A stretch of DNA of 64,000 bases from Rhodanobacter sp. Soil772 (GCF_001428385.1 NZ_LMSK01000001.1:910290-974289), one strand, 5' to 3'. Shown: positions 19,849 through 29,012, counted from the stretch's first letter. The notes: generated by a model from the sequence alone, not told the origin. Numbers and translations are program-made.

Positions 19849-20796
19849 TCACGCCCACTCGGCGCGAGCAGCGTCGAGTTCGGTCGGGGTGCCGATGGCA
19901 CGTGCCTCGATGCTCTTGTCGATGCGCTTGATCAGACCGGCCAGTACCTTGCCCGGACCGCATTCGGCGATGCGTACGGCGCCGCCGGCGGCCAGCGCCT
20001 GCACGCACTCGGTCCAGCGCACCGGCAGGTACAGCTGGCGTTGCAGCGCGCCGCGGATCTCCTCGACCGTGCCATGGCTGCGCGCGTCGGCGTTCTGGAT
20101 CACCGGAATCGACGGTTGCCGCCAGTCGATCGTGGCCATCCGCTCGCCCAGGCGGTCGGCCGCCCCGCGCATCAGCGCGCAATGTGACGGCACCGACACG
20201 GCCAGCTTGATCGCCTTCTTCACACCCAGTTCGGCCAGTTTCGCCAGCGCGCGATCGACCGCCTCGGCGTTGCCGGCGATCACCAGCTGCCCCGGCGAAT
20301 TGAAGTTGGCCGGCGCCACCACCTGGCCCTGCGCCACGTCCTCGCACACCTGCGCGATCTGCGCGTCGTCGCCGCCGAGGATCGCCGCCATCGCGCCCAC
20401 GCCGGCCGGCACCGCCGCCTGCATCAGCCGGCCGCGCTCGGCCACCAGCGCCGCCGCGTCATGCAGCGACAGCGCGCCGGCGCAGACCAGTGCGCTGTAC
20501 TCGCCCAAGCTGTGGCCGGACAGCTGCGCCGGCCGCGCGCCGCCCAGCTTCTGCCACACCCGCCACACCGCCACGCTGGCGGCCAGCAGCGCCGGCTGGG
20601 TGTTCTCGGTGCGGTTGAGCTGATCTTCCGGGCCCTGCGCGCTCAGCTTCCACAGATCGACGCCGGCGCCTTGCGAGGCCTCCTCGAACGTGGCTTGCAC
20701 CTCGGCATGCGCGGCGGCCAGCTCGGCCAGCATGCCGACCGACTGCGAGCCCTGGCCGGGAAAAACGAAAGCGAGCGAAGCGGAAGTGGAACTCAT
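19849..20796 (-). CDS. fabD: Malonyl-CoA:ACP transacylase
   Basis: Loads malonyl groups onto ACP (315 aa). The nucleophile is Ser96 in GHSLGEY, with the oxyanion Gln in FPGQGSQ near residue 15 and the catalytic His in VPSHCALM. The start MSSTSASLAFVFPGQG at 20796 fits the family; an upstream in-frame start would only add unrelated residues. A perfect hairpin separates it from fabH. Confidence 0.97.
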   Translation of the reverse strand: MSSTSASLAFVFPGQGSQSVGMLAELAAAHAEVQATFEEASQGAGVDLWKLSAQGPEDQLNRTENTQPALLAASVAVWRVWQKLGGARPAQLSGHSLGEYSALVCAGALSLHDAAALVAERGRLMQAAVPAGVGAMAAILGGDDAQIAQVCEDVAQGQVVAPANFNSPGQLVIAGNAEAVDRALAKLAELGVKKAIKLAVSVPSHCALMRGAADRLGERMATIDWRQPSIPVIQNADARSHGTVEEIRGALQRQLYLPVRWTECVQALAAGGAVRIAECGPGKVLAGLIKRIDKSIEARAIGTPTELDAARAEWA

Positions 20797-20887
20797 GGAT
20801 GCGCAGATCCCGTCGACGAAAACCGCCATGGTGCCAGCATCACCGCCCATACGCAGCTGTATTCACCGTTTTTCGGGACACAAAGCA

Positions 20888-20913
20888 CGATGCCGCCCGG
20901 GTGGGCGGCATCG
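20888..20913 (-). terminator. Hairpin between fabH and fabD
   Basis: Perfect 11-base stem (CGATGCCGCCC/GGGCGGCATCG) with a 4-base loop, about 28 bases after the fabH stop. Only a weak T-rich stretch (TGCTTTGTG) follows on the minus strand. It may be a partial terminator or a processing and stability hairpin that tunes fabD relative to fabH. Confidence 0.5.
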
Positions 20914-20940
20914 CGGAGAACGCTTCGAACGTGTGGCGGT

Positions 20941-21915
20941 TCAGTAACGCAGCAGCGCCGAGGCCCAGGTGAAGCCGCCGCCGAACGCTTCCAACAGCAG
21001 GTTCTGGCCACGCTGCACCTTGCCCGAACGCACCGCGTAATCCAGCGCCAGCGGCACCGAACCGGACGAGGTGTTGGCATGCTTGTCGACGGTCACGATG
21101 ACCCGCTCCATCGACATGTTCAGCCGCTTGGCGGTCGCCTCGATGATGCGCAGGTTGGCCTGGTGCGGGATCAGCCAGTCGATCTGCGTCTCGTCCATGC
21201 CGGCGGCCTGCAGGGTCTCGCCGACCAGCGCGTCGAGCGTCTTCACCGCGACCTTGAACACTTCGCGGCCGGCCATGTTGATGCGCACGCCGTGGTTCGG
21301 CTCGTCCTTGAAACCCGCCGACACGCCGACCGGGTTGTACAGCAGGTGCTTGTAGCCGCCGTCGGCATGCAGGCAAGTGGCGTAGATGCCCGGCTCGGCG
21401 GACGCCTCCAGCACCACCGCGCCGGCGCCGTCGCCAAACAGCACGCAGCTTTCGCGTTCGGTCCAGTCGACCATCCGGGTCAGCGTCTCGGCACCGATCA
21501 CCAGCACCTTCTTCGACTGCCCGCTGCGGATGAACTTGTCGGCAATGCCCAGCGCATAGACGAAGCCCGAGCACGCCGCATTGACGTCGAACGCGGCGCA
21601 GCCGTTCGCGCCGAGCCGATGCTGCACCAGGCAGGCGGTGGACGGGAAGATGATATCCGGCGTGGTCGTGCCGAGGATGATCAGATCGAGTTCGGACGCC
21701 TTGACGCCCGCCGCTTCCAGCGCACGCTGCGCGGCAAGAAACGCCAGGTCGCCGGTGGTCTCGCCGTCGGCGGCGATGTGGCGCTGGCGGATACCGGTGC
21801 GGGTGCGGATCCACTCGTCACTGGTGTCGACGATCTTTTCCAGGTCGGCGTTGGTTACCACGCGCTCGGGCAACGCACTGCCGGTGGCGATGATGCGGGA
21901 GTAGATCTGGGCCAT
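20941..21915 (-). CDS. fabH: 3-oxoacyl-ACP synthase III
   Basis: KAS III, which starts fatty-acid synthesis from an acyl-CoA primer and malonyl-ACP (324 aa). The triad is Cys115 in NAACSGFVYAL, His in IPHQANLRI and Asn in ANTSSGSVPLAL. Length and start (MAQIYSRIIATGSALP) are normal. It lies downstream of rpmF, after a terminator-like hairpin. Confidence 0.97.
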   Translation of the reverse strand: MAQIYSRIIATGSALPERVVTNADLEKIVDTSDEWIRTRTGIRQRHIAADGETTGDLAFLAAQRALEAAGVKASELDLIILGTTTPDIIFPSTACLVQHRLGANGCAAFDVNAACSGFVYALGIADKFIRSGQSKKVLVIGAETLTRMVDWTERESCVLFGDGAGAVVLEASAEPGIYATCLHADGGYKHLLYNPVGVSAGFKDEPNHGVRINMAGREVFKVAVKTLDALVGETLQAAGMDETQIDWLIPHQANLRIIEATAKRLNMSMERVIVTVDKHANTSSGSVPLALDYAVRSGKVQRGQNLLLEAFGGGFTWASALLRY

Positions 21916-22004
21916 TCAGCTGTCCATCAACGTAAACGAAGGATTGAACGCCCTGGGCGGCGCCAGCGCAACCGTCCCACGCGGCATTCAGTGTGTCCGT
22001 CAAC

Positions 22005-22029
22005 GCAAAACGGCGCGTCGCCGCGCCGT
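22005..22029 (-). terminator. Rho-independent terminator after rpmF
   Basis: On the minus strand the stem ACGGCGCG/CGCGCCGT (22010-22029, loop of 4) ends in TTTTGCG. It lies about 50 bases after the rpmF stop and 90 bases before fabH. It is likely to end or attenuate yceD-rpmF transcripts before fabH. Confidence 0.65.
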
Positions 22030-22048
22030 CTCGCCTGACCGAAGTCCG

Positions 22049-22066
22049 GGAACCCCGCGGGGTTCC
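22049..22066. repeat. 18-base perfect palindrome after rpmF
   Basis: GGAACCCC followed directly by GGGGTTCC around a central GC, within a longer imperfect hairpin (about 22036-22080) that touches the rpmF stop. It may form a second hairpin upstream of the terminator at 22005-22029, or serve as a binding site. No function can be assigned. Confidence 0.45.
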
Positions 22067-22076
22067 GCGAAACCGG

Positions 22077-22271
22077 TCAATCCTCGACCGACACCGCGCT
22101 CTTGGTCTCGATCACTTTCTTGCCGCGATAGTAGCCGTCCTTGGTGACGTGATGGCGCAGGTGCACTTCGCCACTGGTCGGATCGGTGGACAGCTGCACG
22201 GTCTTCAGCGCGTCGTGCGCACGACGCATGCCGCGGGTGGACGGGGTACGGCGGCTCTTGGCAACTGCCAT
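22077..22271 (-). CDS. rpmF: 50S ribosomal protein L32
   Basis: Small ribosomal protein of 64 aa with the typical opening [20 protein letters not shown]. It follows yceD after about 70 bases, the usual yceD-rpmF-fab order. No Cys zinc ligands are seen, as in the Zn-independent form. Confidence 0.97.
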   Translation of the reverse strand: MAVAKSRRTPSTRGMRRAHDALKTVQLSTDPTSGEVHLRHHVTKDGYYRGKKVIETKSAVSVED

Positions 22272-22340
22272 GGTAGTTCTCCAACTGAAACTTGATGATC
22301 TGTGGCGTCATGACCCGGGTCGGATGACCCGGGTCGGCGG

Positions 22341-22853
22341 TTACTTCTTCAGTTCGCGCAACACCGCGAACGGACTTTCGGAGTGCCCCTTGCCGGCAGA
22401 GTCCGGGTCGTGGCCTGTCACTTCGTCGGGCAGGCTGCTGTCCGGATTGACCGGAATCAGCGGCAGCGCCAACAGCAATTCGTCTTCTATCACATCCGCC
22501 GGATTCAACCGGCCATCCTCGGCCACCAACAGCGGCTCGCAATCAGGCGGCAAGCCAGCCTCATCGCGTTCCTGCCTGATCAGGCCAAGCCGGGTATCCA
22601 CCGCGACCGGCAGCACAAACGGTTCCAGCGTGCGTTGGCAGACCAGGCTCAGCGACGCCCGGGCGCGAACGTCGACGTAGCTGATACCCAGCTCGTCGCG
22701 TCCGAAATCCAGCTCGAACTGCAGCAGCCCATCGGCACTTGCCAGCATCTCGCACAGGCGGGACATGGTCGCGATGGGTAGCGTTCCCTCGAACGAACGC
22801 CGCGCCGAGACCATGCGCCAAGCGTCCACGGACTCTGGCAGTGTCACGGACAT
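22341..22853 (-). CDS. yceD: YceD family (DUF177) protein
   Basis: Conserved companion of rpmF (170 aa), implicated in 23S rRNA accumulation in some bacteria. Family features: RRSFEGTLP near residue 18, CQRTLEPFVLPV near residue 72, and an acidic core (VIEDELLLALPLIP). The ATG at 22853 has no ribosome-binding sequence, and the candidate promoter ends about ten bases upstream, so the mRNA may be nearly leaderless. A downstream Met14 is a less likely start. Confidence 0.9.
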   Translation of the reverse strand: MSVTLPESVDAWRMVSARRSFEGTLPIATMSRLCEMLASADGLLQFELDFGRDELGISYVDVRARASLSLVCQRTLEPFVLPVAVDTRLGLIRQERDEAGLPPDCEPLLVAEDGRLNPADVIEDELLLALPLIPVNPDSSLPDEVTGHDPDSAGKGHSESPFAVLRELKK

Positions 22854-22862
22854 AATCGCGAA

Positions 22863-22891
22863 ATGTTAGGTTCGAAGCCGCCCGAAGTCAA
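22863..22891 (-). promoter_or_regulatory. Strong sigma-70 promoter for yceD-rpmF
   Basis: TTGACT at 22886-22891, a 17-base spacer, then TAACAT at 22863-22868, all on the minus strand. It is a near-consensus match. The expected start of transcription (about 22856) is only about three bases before the yceD ATG. Confidence 0.72.
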
Positions 22892-22998
22892 CCGGCACGA
22901 CGCCGGAGCGGCCTCGCCTCGCGCTGGCGGCCGCTTATTTTGCCTGATCCGGCCCCGATGCGGCAGACTGAATCTCCCTGTCGCCTGAGCCACCGCCC

Positions 22999-23454
22999 TT
23001 GAACGCTTATCTGACGCTCGGCACTGCCGTATTGCTGGCGCTGCTGATTGCCCTGGTGGGCACAGCCCTGCTGTTGCGCCGGCGCCAGACACTGCGCGGC
23101 AGCAGCCTCAAGACCCTGCTCGATCTGGCCGACCGGCTGGAGACCGACCTGAAGACCTGCCGCAGCGGCCTGCAGCAGGCGCATGCGGTGATGTCGCTCA
23201 ACCCCGACTTGCCCGCCGCCAGCGAACAGGACGCCCAGCACGCGATCGACGCCGGCCTGCGCGCGCTGTTGCAGCAGCGTTTGTGGATCCGCGACCGTTC
23301 GCCGCACGCCAGCCAGCACGAACTGGACGAGGCCGCCGCGTCGATGCGCAGCGCCCGCGACCGCCTGCAACCCCTGCTGAAAGCCCTCGACCAGGCCCAG
23401 ACCGACCTGAACAGCGCGATGCGCGAACACATTCGGCGCGAGTCGGATACATGA
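22999..23454 (+). CDS. Small membrane-anchored hypothetical protein
   Basis: A 151-aa protein of unknown function. One hydrophobic segment near residues 5-26 is followed by Arg residues and a long, charged, probably helical cytoplasmic region with heptad-like Leu/Ala spacing. It starts at a TTG (22999) without a clear ribosome site, so the start is uncertain. Its stop overlaps the maf start (ATGA), which suggests they are expressed together. Confidence 0.7.
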   Translation: MNAYLTLGTAVLLALLIALVGTALLLRRRQTLRGSSLKTLLDLADRLETDLKTCRSGLQQAHAVMSLNPDLPAASEQDAQHAIDAGLRALLQQRLWIRDRSPHASQHELDEAAASMRSARDRLQPLLKALDQAQTDLNSAMREHIRRESDT

Positions 23455-24047
23455 TCCCGACTCGCCAACCGCCGCGCATCGTGCTGGGTTCGACTTCGCG
23501 CTACCGCGCCGAACTGCTGCGCCGGCTGCTCGCGGACTTCGAACAGGCCGCACCCGGAACCGACGAAACCCCGTTGCCGAACGAGGCACCCGCGGCGCGC
23601 GCCCTGCGCCTGGCGATCGCCAAGGCCGCAGCGGTCGCGCGCGACTATCCGGATGCCCTGGTGATCGGCTCCGACCAGGTCGCCGAGCTCGACGGCCTGA
23701 TCCTCGACAAGCCCGGCACCACCGAACGCGCCCGCGCCCAGCTCGCCGCCAGCTCCGGTCGCGAGGTGCACTTCCATACCGCGCTGTGCCTGCTCGACAC
23801 CCGCAACGGCCGTCGGCATACCCACGTCGATCACACCCGCGTGCGCTTCCGCGTGCTGGATGCAGCGGAAATCGCCCGCTACGTCGAACGCGAACAGCCA
23901 CTGGACTGCGCTGGCAGCTTCAAGTGCGAAGGCCTCGGCATCAGCCTGTTCGAGGCGATCGACAACTCCGACCCCAGCGCGCTGATCGGCCTGCCGCTGA
24001 TCGCGCTGGCGCGGCTGTTGCGCGAAGCCGGCGTCGTGCTGCCCTGA
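23451..24047 (+). CDS. maf: Maf/YceF nucleotide pyrophosphatase
   Basis: Nucleoside-triphosphate pyrophosphatase of the Maf family, most like the YceF branch that prefers m7GTP (198 aa). Motifs: LGSTSRYRAELL, SDQVAELDG and GSFKCEGLG. I chose the ATG at 23451, overlapping the previous stop. The role is proposed to be removal of modified nucleotides. Confidence 0.92.
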   Translation: MIPTRQPPRIVLGSTSRYRAELLRRLLADFEQAAPGTDETPLPNEAPAARALRLAIAKAAAVARDYPDALVIGSDQVAELDGLILDKPGTTERARAQLAASSGREVHFHTALCLLDTRNGRRHTHVDHTRVRFRVLDAAEIARYVEREQPLDCAGSFKCEGLGISLFEAIDNSDPSALIGLPLIALARLLREAGVVLP

Positions 24048-24097
24048 GCGCCGGCTACACTGCCCCTTGACCCACCTTGAGCGAAGAACCCTGCACC

Positions 24098-25039
24098 ATG
24101 TCCGCCATCACCCAGCCCCACGACGAACCCCTGCAGCAGCGACTGGATGCCGCGATGGCCCAGGTCAATCGCGTGCTGCTGGGCAAGCCGCGCCAGGTGA
24201 AGCTCGCCTTTACCTGCTTGATCGCCGGCGGCCATCTGCTGCTGGAGGACGTGCCCGGCGTGGGCAAGACCACCCTGGCGCACGCGCTGGCGGCCACCTT
24301 CGCGCTGGAGTTCCAGCGCGTGCAGTTCACCAGCGACCTGCTGCCGTCGGACATCATCGGAGTCAGCGTGTACGAGCGCGAGACCGGCCAGTTCCGCTTC
24401 CACCCCGGCCCGATCTTCACCGGCCTGCTGCTGGCCGACGAGATCAACCGCGCCAGCCCGAAGACGCAGAGCGCGCTGCTGGAGGCGATGGCCGAGGGCC
24501 AGGTCACCGTGGACGGCCAGACGCATACGCTGGCACAGCCGTTCTTCGTGGTCGCCACGCAGAATCCGCTGGATCTCAACGGCACCTTCCCGCTGCCCGA
24601 CTCGCAGCTCGACCGCTTCATGCTGCGGCTGTCGCTGGACTACCCGGATGCCACGGCCGAACGCGCCCTGCTCACCGGCAGCGACCGCCGCGACCTGCTG
24701 GCCCAGCTGATGCCGCAACTCGACAGCGCAGCATTGCTCGCGCTGCACCGGCAGGCGCAGGCGATCACCGCCAGCACCGCCCTGCTCGACTACCTGCAGG
24801 CCCTGCTCGCCGCCAGCCGACGCCACGCCGACATCCGCGTGGGCCTGTCGCCGCGTGCCGGCCTGGCGCTGCTCGCGGCGGCGCGCGCGTGGGCACTGCT
24901 CAGCGGCCGTGGCCACGTGCTGCCGGAAGACATCCAGGCGCTGTTCGTGCCGCTGGCCGCGCATCGCCTGCTGCCGACGCGCGGCGCCAACGGCGACATG
25001 CTGGCGCGGCAGCTGCTGGCCGAGGTGGCGGTGGATTGA
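24098..25039 (+). CDS. MoxR-family AAA+ ATPase
   Basis: Chaperone-like AAA ATPase (313 aa). Walker A is DVPGVGKTT near residue 50, Walker B is LLADEINRA near 113, and the sensor is VATQNP near 158; the C-terminal lid contains VGLSPRAGLALL. MoxR proteins act with neighbouring DUF58 and transglutaminase-like membrane proteins, as here. The start is the ATG at 24098; a TTG at 24077 is an alternative. The stop overlaps the next start. Confidence 0.93.
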   Translation: MSAITQPHDEPLQQRLDAAMAQVNRVLLGKPRQVKLAFTCLIAGGHLLLEDVPGVGKTTLAHALAATFALEFQRVQFTSDLLPSDIIGVSVYERETGQFRFHPGPIFTGLLLADEINRASPKTQSALLEAMAEGQVTVDGQTHTLAQPFFVVATQNPLDLNGTFPLPDSQLDRFMLRLSLDYPDATAERALLTGSDRRDLLAQLMPQLDSAALLALHRQAQAITASTALLDYLQALLAASRRHADIRVGLSPRAGLALLAAARAWALLSGRGHVLPEDIQALFVPLAAHRLLPTRGANGDMLARQLLAEVAVD

Positions 25040-25992
25040 TGCGCGATCTGCTGCAGCGCCTGCAACGATGGGCCGAGCACCGGCTGCCCGCACTCACCCG
25101 CTACCGCCGCCCGGAAAGCCTGCCGATCGAATTGCATCGGCGACGCATCTATATCGTGCCGACCGGCTTCGGCCTCGGCTTCTCCGTCCTGCTGCTGGTG
25201 ATGCTGGTCGGCGCGCTGAACTACGCCAACAACGCCGCCCTGCTGCTCACCTGCCTGCTCGGCGCGGCCAGCGCCGCCAGCATGCTGGTGGCGTTCCGCA
25301 GCCTCGACGGCTTGCGCCTGGGTCATATCCGCGCCGGCCATGCGGTCGCCGGCCAACCCCTCGAACTCACCCTGGCGTTCGACTCCCGGCGCCCACGCAA
25401 CGCCATCCGCGTCGACCTCGGCGACCGCACCCTCGCCTTCGCGCTCGACGGTCGCGCCAGCGCCCAGGTGAAGCTGGCCCTGCCCACCGCGCAGCGCGGC
25501 TGGCAGCCGCTGCCGCGGATACGGGTATGGACCAGCTGGCCGCTGGGCCTGTTCCGCGCATGGAGCTGGCTGCACCCCGAACAGTCGGTACTGGTGTGGC
25601 CGCGTGCGGAACTGGCCGGGCCGCAGCCGCACGCCCCCGCCGACGACGCCCGCCACATGCGTCTGCATCGCGGCGACGAACTGGCCGCGTTGCGCGACTA
25701 TCGCGCCGGCGATCCGCAACGACATATCGCCTGGAAAGCCAGCGCCCGCCACGAACACCTGCTGGTGAAGGATTTCGAGCAGCCGCAAAGTCGCCCGCAA
25801 TGGCAGTTGGACTGGCGCCGGCTGGGCGGACTGGACAACGAGGCACGCATCGCCCGGCTGGCGCGCTGGTTGAACGAGGCGCAGGCTCAGCGTGGCCATT
25901 ACAGCCTGTGGCTGCCCGGCAACGAAATTCCAGGCGGCAGCGGGCCGCTGCACTACGCGCATTGCATGAGCGCACTGGCGCAACTGCCATGA
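25039..25992 (+). CDS. DUF58 membrane protein
   Basis: A 317-aa partner of MoxR. Two membrane segments lie near residues 40-80, followed by a beta-rich domain and the DUF58 core GDELAALRDYRAGDPQRHIAW. The ATG at 25039 overlaps the moxR stop, and its own stop overlaps the tgpA start (ATGA). Family function is unclear; it is usually tied to envelope protein assembly. Confidence 0.9.
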   Translation: MRDLLQRLQRWAEHRLPALTRYRRPESLPIELHRRRIYIVPTGFGLGFSVLLLVMLVGALNYANNAALLLTCLLGAASAASMLVAFRSLDGLRLGHIRAGHAVAGQPLELTLAFDSRRPRNAIRVDLGDRTLAFALDGRASAQVKLALPTAQRGWQPLPRIRVWTSWPLGLFRAWSWLHPEQSVLVWPRAELAGPQPHAPADDARHMRLHRGDELAALRDYRAGDPQRHIAWKASARHEHLLVKDFEQPQSRPQWQLDWRRLGGLDNEARIARLARWLNEAQAQRGHYSLWLPGNEIPGGSGPLHYAHCMSALAQLP

Positions 25993-27968
25993 CGCCACCA
26001 CGGCCAAAATCACCGAGCGAGCGGCCGATCGACGCCCGCGCGTTCGATCTGCTCAGCCTGACCATGGCGCTGGTGCTGGGCCTGCATTCGCCGCACCTGC
26101 CGTGGTGGCTCGGCATCGCGCTGGCGCTGATCCTCGGCTGGCGCTGGTGGCAGCGACGGCGCCAGGCCGGGCGGGTGCCGCGCTGGCTCAAGTTGCCGTT
26201 GCTGGTTCTGCTGACGCTGGCGGTGATCGTGCAGTACGGCAACATCTTCGGCCGCGAACCCGGGGCGGCGCTGGCAGTCGGCCTGCTGATCCTGAAGCTG
26301 CTGGAAACCGAGGCCGCGCGCGACGTCCGCGTCGGCATCAGCTTCGCCTGCTTCGCGCTGATGGCCGCGCTGCTGTTCGATCAGGGCCTGATCGCCACCG
26401 TGGTGGTCGCGCTGGGCCTGCTGCCGGCGCTGGCCACCTTGCGCGCGCTGGAACCGGGCCAGCTGCCGACCAGCCTGCCGCGCGCCTTGCTGCCTGGCTT
26501 GGCGCTGTCGGCGGCGGCCCTGCCGCTGGCCCTGCTGGCCTTCCTGCTGGTGCCGCGACTGAGTTCGCCGTTGTGGGGCGCCCCTTCCCAGGACCAGGCA
26601 CGCACCGGCCTCGGCGACAGCATGACGCCGGGCAATTTCACCGACCTGCTCACCGACGATCATCCGGCGATGCGGGTCAGCTTCGACGGCACGCCGCCGC
26701 CACCGGATCGGCGCTATTTCCGCGCCTACGTGATGTGGAATTTCGACGGCCGCAGCTGGCGCCATCTCGATCCGCGATACGCCCCGCCACGACAGCCGGC
26801 GCCGCTCGAGGTCGCCAGCTCGATCCGCTACCAGATCAGCCTGCAACCCACCCGGCGACGCGTGCTGCCGATGCTGGACGTACCGCTGCAAGCGCCGGCG
26901 CAGGCCACCCTGCAAGCCGACCGCGAGGTGATGGCCGACAAGCCGGTCAACGACCAGCTCAACTACGCCGCACGCTCGGCGCTGCAGTACCGGCTGCAGC
27001 CTGATCTGGACGAGCGCTCGCGCCGGCTCGGCCTGCGCCTGCCGGCGGATTTCAACCCGCGCACGCACGCACTGGCCGCGCAATGGCGGCAGCGCTACGG
27101 CAGCGACGATGCCGCGATCGTGCAGGCGGCGCTGGGCCTGTTCCACGATGGCGGCTTCCGCTACACGCTGGCGCCGGCGCCGCTGGGGCGCAACTCGGTG
27201 GACGACTTCCTGTTCGACACCCACGAAGGTTTCTGCGAACACTATTCGTCGGCGTTCACCGTGCTGATGCGCGCCGCCGGCATCCCGGCGCGGGTGGTCA
27301 CCGGTTACCAGGGCGGCTACTGGAACAAGTACGGCAACTACCTGCTGGTGCGCTATTCCGACGCGCATGCGTGGAGCGAAGTATGGCTGGCCGGACGCGG
27401 CTGGGTGCGCGTCGACCCCACCGGTGCGGTGCGCCCGGAACGGGTTTCGCTGGGCGCGGCCGCAGCCGCCGGCGACCAGTTGTCCTGGTACCGCAACGAC
27501 TGGCTGCAGGGCCTGCGCAATCGCTGGGACATCGTCAACCGCTGGTGGGACCAAGGCGTTATCGGTTTCGATGCGCTACGCCAGCGCGGCCTGCTGACAC
27601 CGTTCGGTATCCGCGACGCCGATACGGCGACGCTCGGCGTGCTGCTGGCGATCAGCAGCGTGCTGTTCATCGCGATCGGGCTGGCGTGGGCCTTGTTGCG
27701 GCGGCAGCCGCGCGATCCGTTGCGCGGCGCGCTGCGCGAGCTGGAGCGGAAGCTGGCGCGCAAGGGCATTGCGCGCCGCCCCGCCGAAGGCCCGCAGCAT
27801 TACCTGAGCCGCGCCGCCCGCGCGCTGCCGGGTCAACGCGACGAACTGGCAAGCTTGATGAGGAGTTACCTGGAACTGCGTTATGCCCATGACGAACCGC
27901 CGACTGAACCATTGCGCGCGTTTCAGCACGCCGTGCGGGATTTCCGTATCGTCAACGTGGTCAAATAA
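25989..27968 (+). CDS. tgpA: TgpA-like transglutaminase, DUF3488 membrane protein
   Basis: Inner-membrane protein of 659 aa with about five N-terminal helices (residues 15-190), a periplasmic transglutaminase-like domain and one C-terminal helix near 550-570 followed by a cytoplasmic DUF4129-like tail. The catalytic triad is visible: Cys in GFCEHYSSAF, His in DAHAWSEV and Asp in VRVDPTG. TgpA of Pseudomonas aeruginosa is essential. The start at 25989 overlaps the DUF58 stop. Confidence 0.92.
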   Translation: MTPPRPKSPSERPIDARAFDLLSLTMALVLGLHSPHLPWWLGIALALILGWRWWQRRRQAGRVPRWLKLPLLVLLTLAVIVQYGNIFGREPGAALAVGLLILKLLETEAARDVRVGISFACFALMAALLFDQGLIATVVVALGLLPALATLRALEPGQLPTSLPRALLPGLALSAAALPLALLAFLLVPRLSSPLWGAPSQDQARTGLGDSMTPGNFTDLLTDDHPAMRVSFDGTPPPPDRRYFRAYVMWNFDGRSWRHLDPRYAPPRQPAPLEVASSIRYQISLQPTRRRVLPMLDVPLQAPAQATLQADREVMADKPVNDQLNYAARSALQYRLQPDLDERSRRLGLRLPADFNPRTHALAAQWRQRYGSDDAAIVQAALGLFHDGGFRYTLAPAPLGRNSVDDFLFDTHEGFCEHYSSAFTVLMRAAGIPARVVTGYQGGYWNKYGNYLLVRYSDAHAWSEVWLAGRGWVRVDPTGAVRPERVSLGAAAAAGDQLSWYRNDWLQGLRNRWDIVNRWWDQGVIGFDALRQRGLLTPFGIRDADTATLGVLLAISSVLFIAIGLAWALLRRQPRDPLRGALRELERKLARKGIARRPAEGPQHYLSRAARALPGQRDELASLMRSYLELRYAHDEPPTEPLRAFQHAVRDFRIVNVVK

Positions 27969-28016
27969 GAGCCGACACGACGGCGCAGGCCGTCGCCCAT
28001 GTATGGAGAGATCCCC

Positions 28017-28604
28017 ATGTCCCTGTACCGCCCACTGACCCTCGCCGCCGCGCTCGCCCTGCTGGCCGGGTGCGCGACGATTCCAAAACCGCTGGAAGGC
28101 ACCTATACCGACGTATCCACCACCAGCGCCCAGCAAGGCGGTGCGGGTGGCACCCGCGTGCGCTGGGGTGGCGAGATCATCAAGACCGAACCGGGTCCGC
28201 AGCAGACCTGTTTCTATCTGCTGTCGCGTCCGCTGGACAGCCAGGCGCGCCCGAAAGCCGGCAACACCGGCGAGAACCTGGGCCGCTTCGTCGCCTGCCG
28301 CGAGGGCTTCTACGATCCGGAAGTGTTCGTGCGCGGCCGCGAGCTGACCGTCACCGGCACGCTGCACGGCACGGTGTCGCAGAAAGTGGGCGAGTTCGAC
28401 TACGCCTACCCGCGCGTGGAGGCCGACGTGGTCTACCTGTGGCCGAAGCGTCCGATCATGGTGAATTACCCGCCGGGCTTCTATGACCCGTTCTGGGGCC
28501 CGGGCTTCGGTCCGTACTGGGGCGGTTACCCCTACTACGGCGGCTACTATCCCCACCGGGTGATCGTGGTGCGGCCGCCTCCGCCGCCCCCGCCGAAGAA
28601 GTAA
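28017..28604 (+). CDS. Slp-family outer membrane lipoprotein
   Basis: Predicted lipoprotein of 195 aa. The signal peptide ends in the lipobox LLAGC, giving an acylated Cys19. The mature part matches Slp-type proteins (KPLEGTYTDV, DVVYLWP), and the C-terminus is rich in Gly, Tyr and Pro and ends in a run of seven Pro followed by two Lys. GGAGAG at 28005-28010 supports the ATG at 28017. Slp is a starvation or stationary-phase lipoprotein in E. coli. Confidence 0.88.
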   Translation: MSLYRPLTLAAALALLAGCATIPKPLEGTYTDVSTTSAQQGGAGGTRVRWGGEIIKTEPGPQQTCFYLLSRPLDSQARPKAGNTGENLGRFVACREGFYDPEVFVRGRELTVTGTLHGTVSQKVGEFDYAYPRVEADVVYLWPKRPIMVNYPPGFYDPFWGPGFGPYWGGYPYYGGYYPHRVIVVRPPPPPPPKK

Positions 28605-28606
28605 GC

Positions 28607-28647
28607 GCACACGAAAACGCCGGCTCGAAGCCGGCGTTTTCGTGTGC
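28607..28647. terminator. Bidirectional Rho-independent terminator
   Basis: Perfect 18-base stem with a 5-base loop (28625-28629). The arms contain AAAACGCCGGC and GCCGGCGTTTT, so each strand has a T-run near the stem end. It sits between the convergent slp-like and hinT genes and can stop both. Confidence 0.92.
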
Positions 28648-28667
28648 GGGATGCGGCGCCTCCGTGC

Positions 28668-29012
28668 TCAGCCCGGTGGCCAGTGCATGCGGCGCCCCGC
28701 CAGCAGGTGGACGTGCAGGTGGTACACGGTCTGCCCGCCGTCCTCGTTGACGTTGATCACCGTGCGGTAGCCCTGCTCGGCGAAACCCTCCCGCTTCGCG
28801 TACGCCGCCGCAGCCAGCAGCAATTTGCCGAGCAGCTCGGCGTCACCCGCCGTCGCGTCGTTGAGCGTGGCCAGCGGCCGCTTCGGAATGAACAGCAGGT
28901 GCACCGGCGCCTGCGGATTCAGGTCGCGGAACGCCAGCACCTCGTCGTCCTCGTAGACGATGTCGGCCGGAATTTCGCGGCGGACAATCTTGCTGAAAAT
29001 CGTGTCGCTCAT
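28668..29012 (-). CDS. hinT: HIT-family hydrolase (HinT)
   Basis: Purine nucleoside phosphoramidase of 114 aa. The histidine triad is HLHVHLL near residue 98, and the N-terminal FSKIVRREIPADIVYEDD matches bacterial HinT. It ends next to the bidirectional terminator and follows recR after 24 bases. Confidence 0.95.
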   Translation of the reverse strand: MSDTIFSKIVRREIPADIVYEDDEVLAFRDLNPQAPVHLLFIPKRPLATLNDATAGDAELLGKLLLAAAAYAKREGFAEQGYRTVINVNEDGGQTVYHLHVHLLAGRRMHWPPG

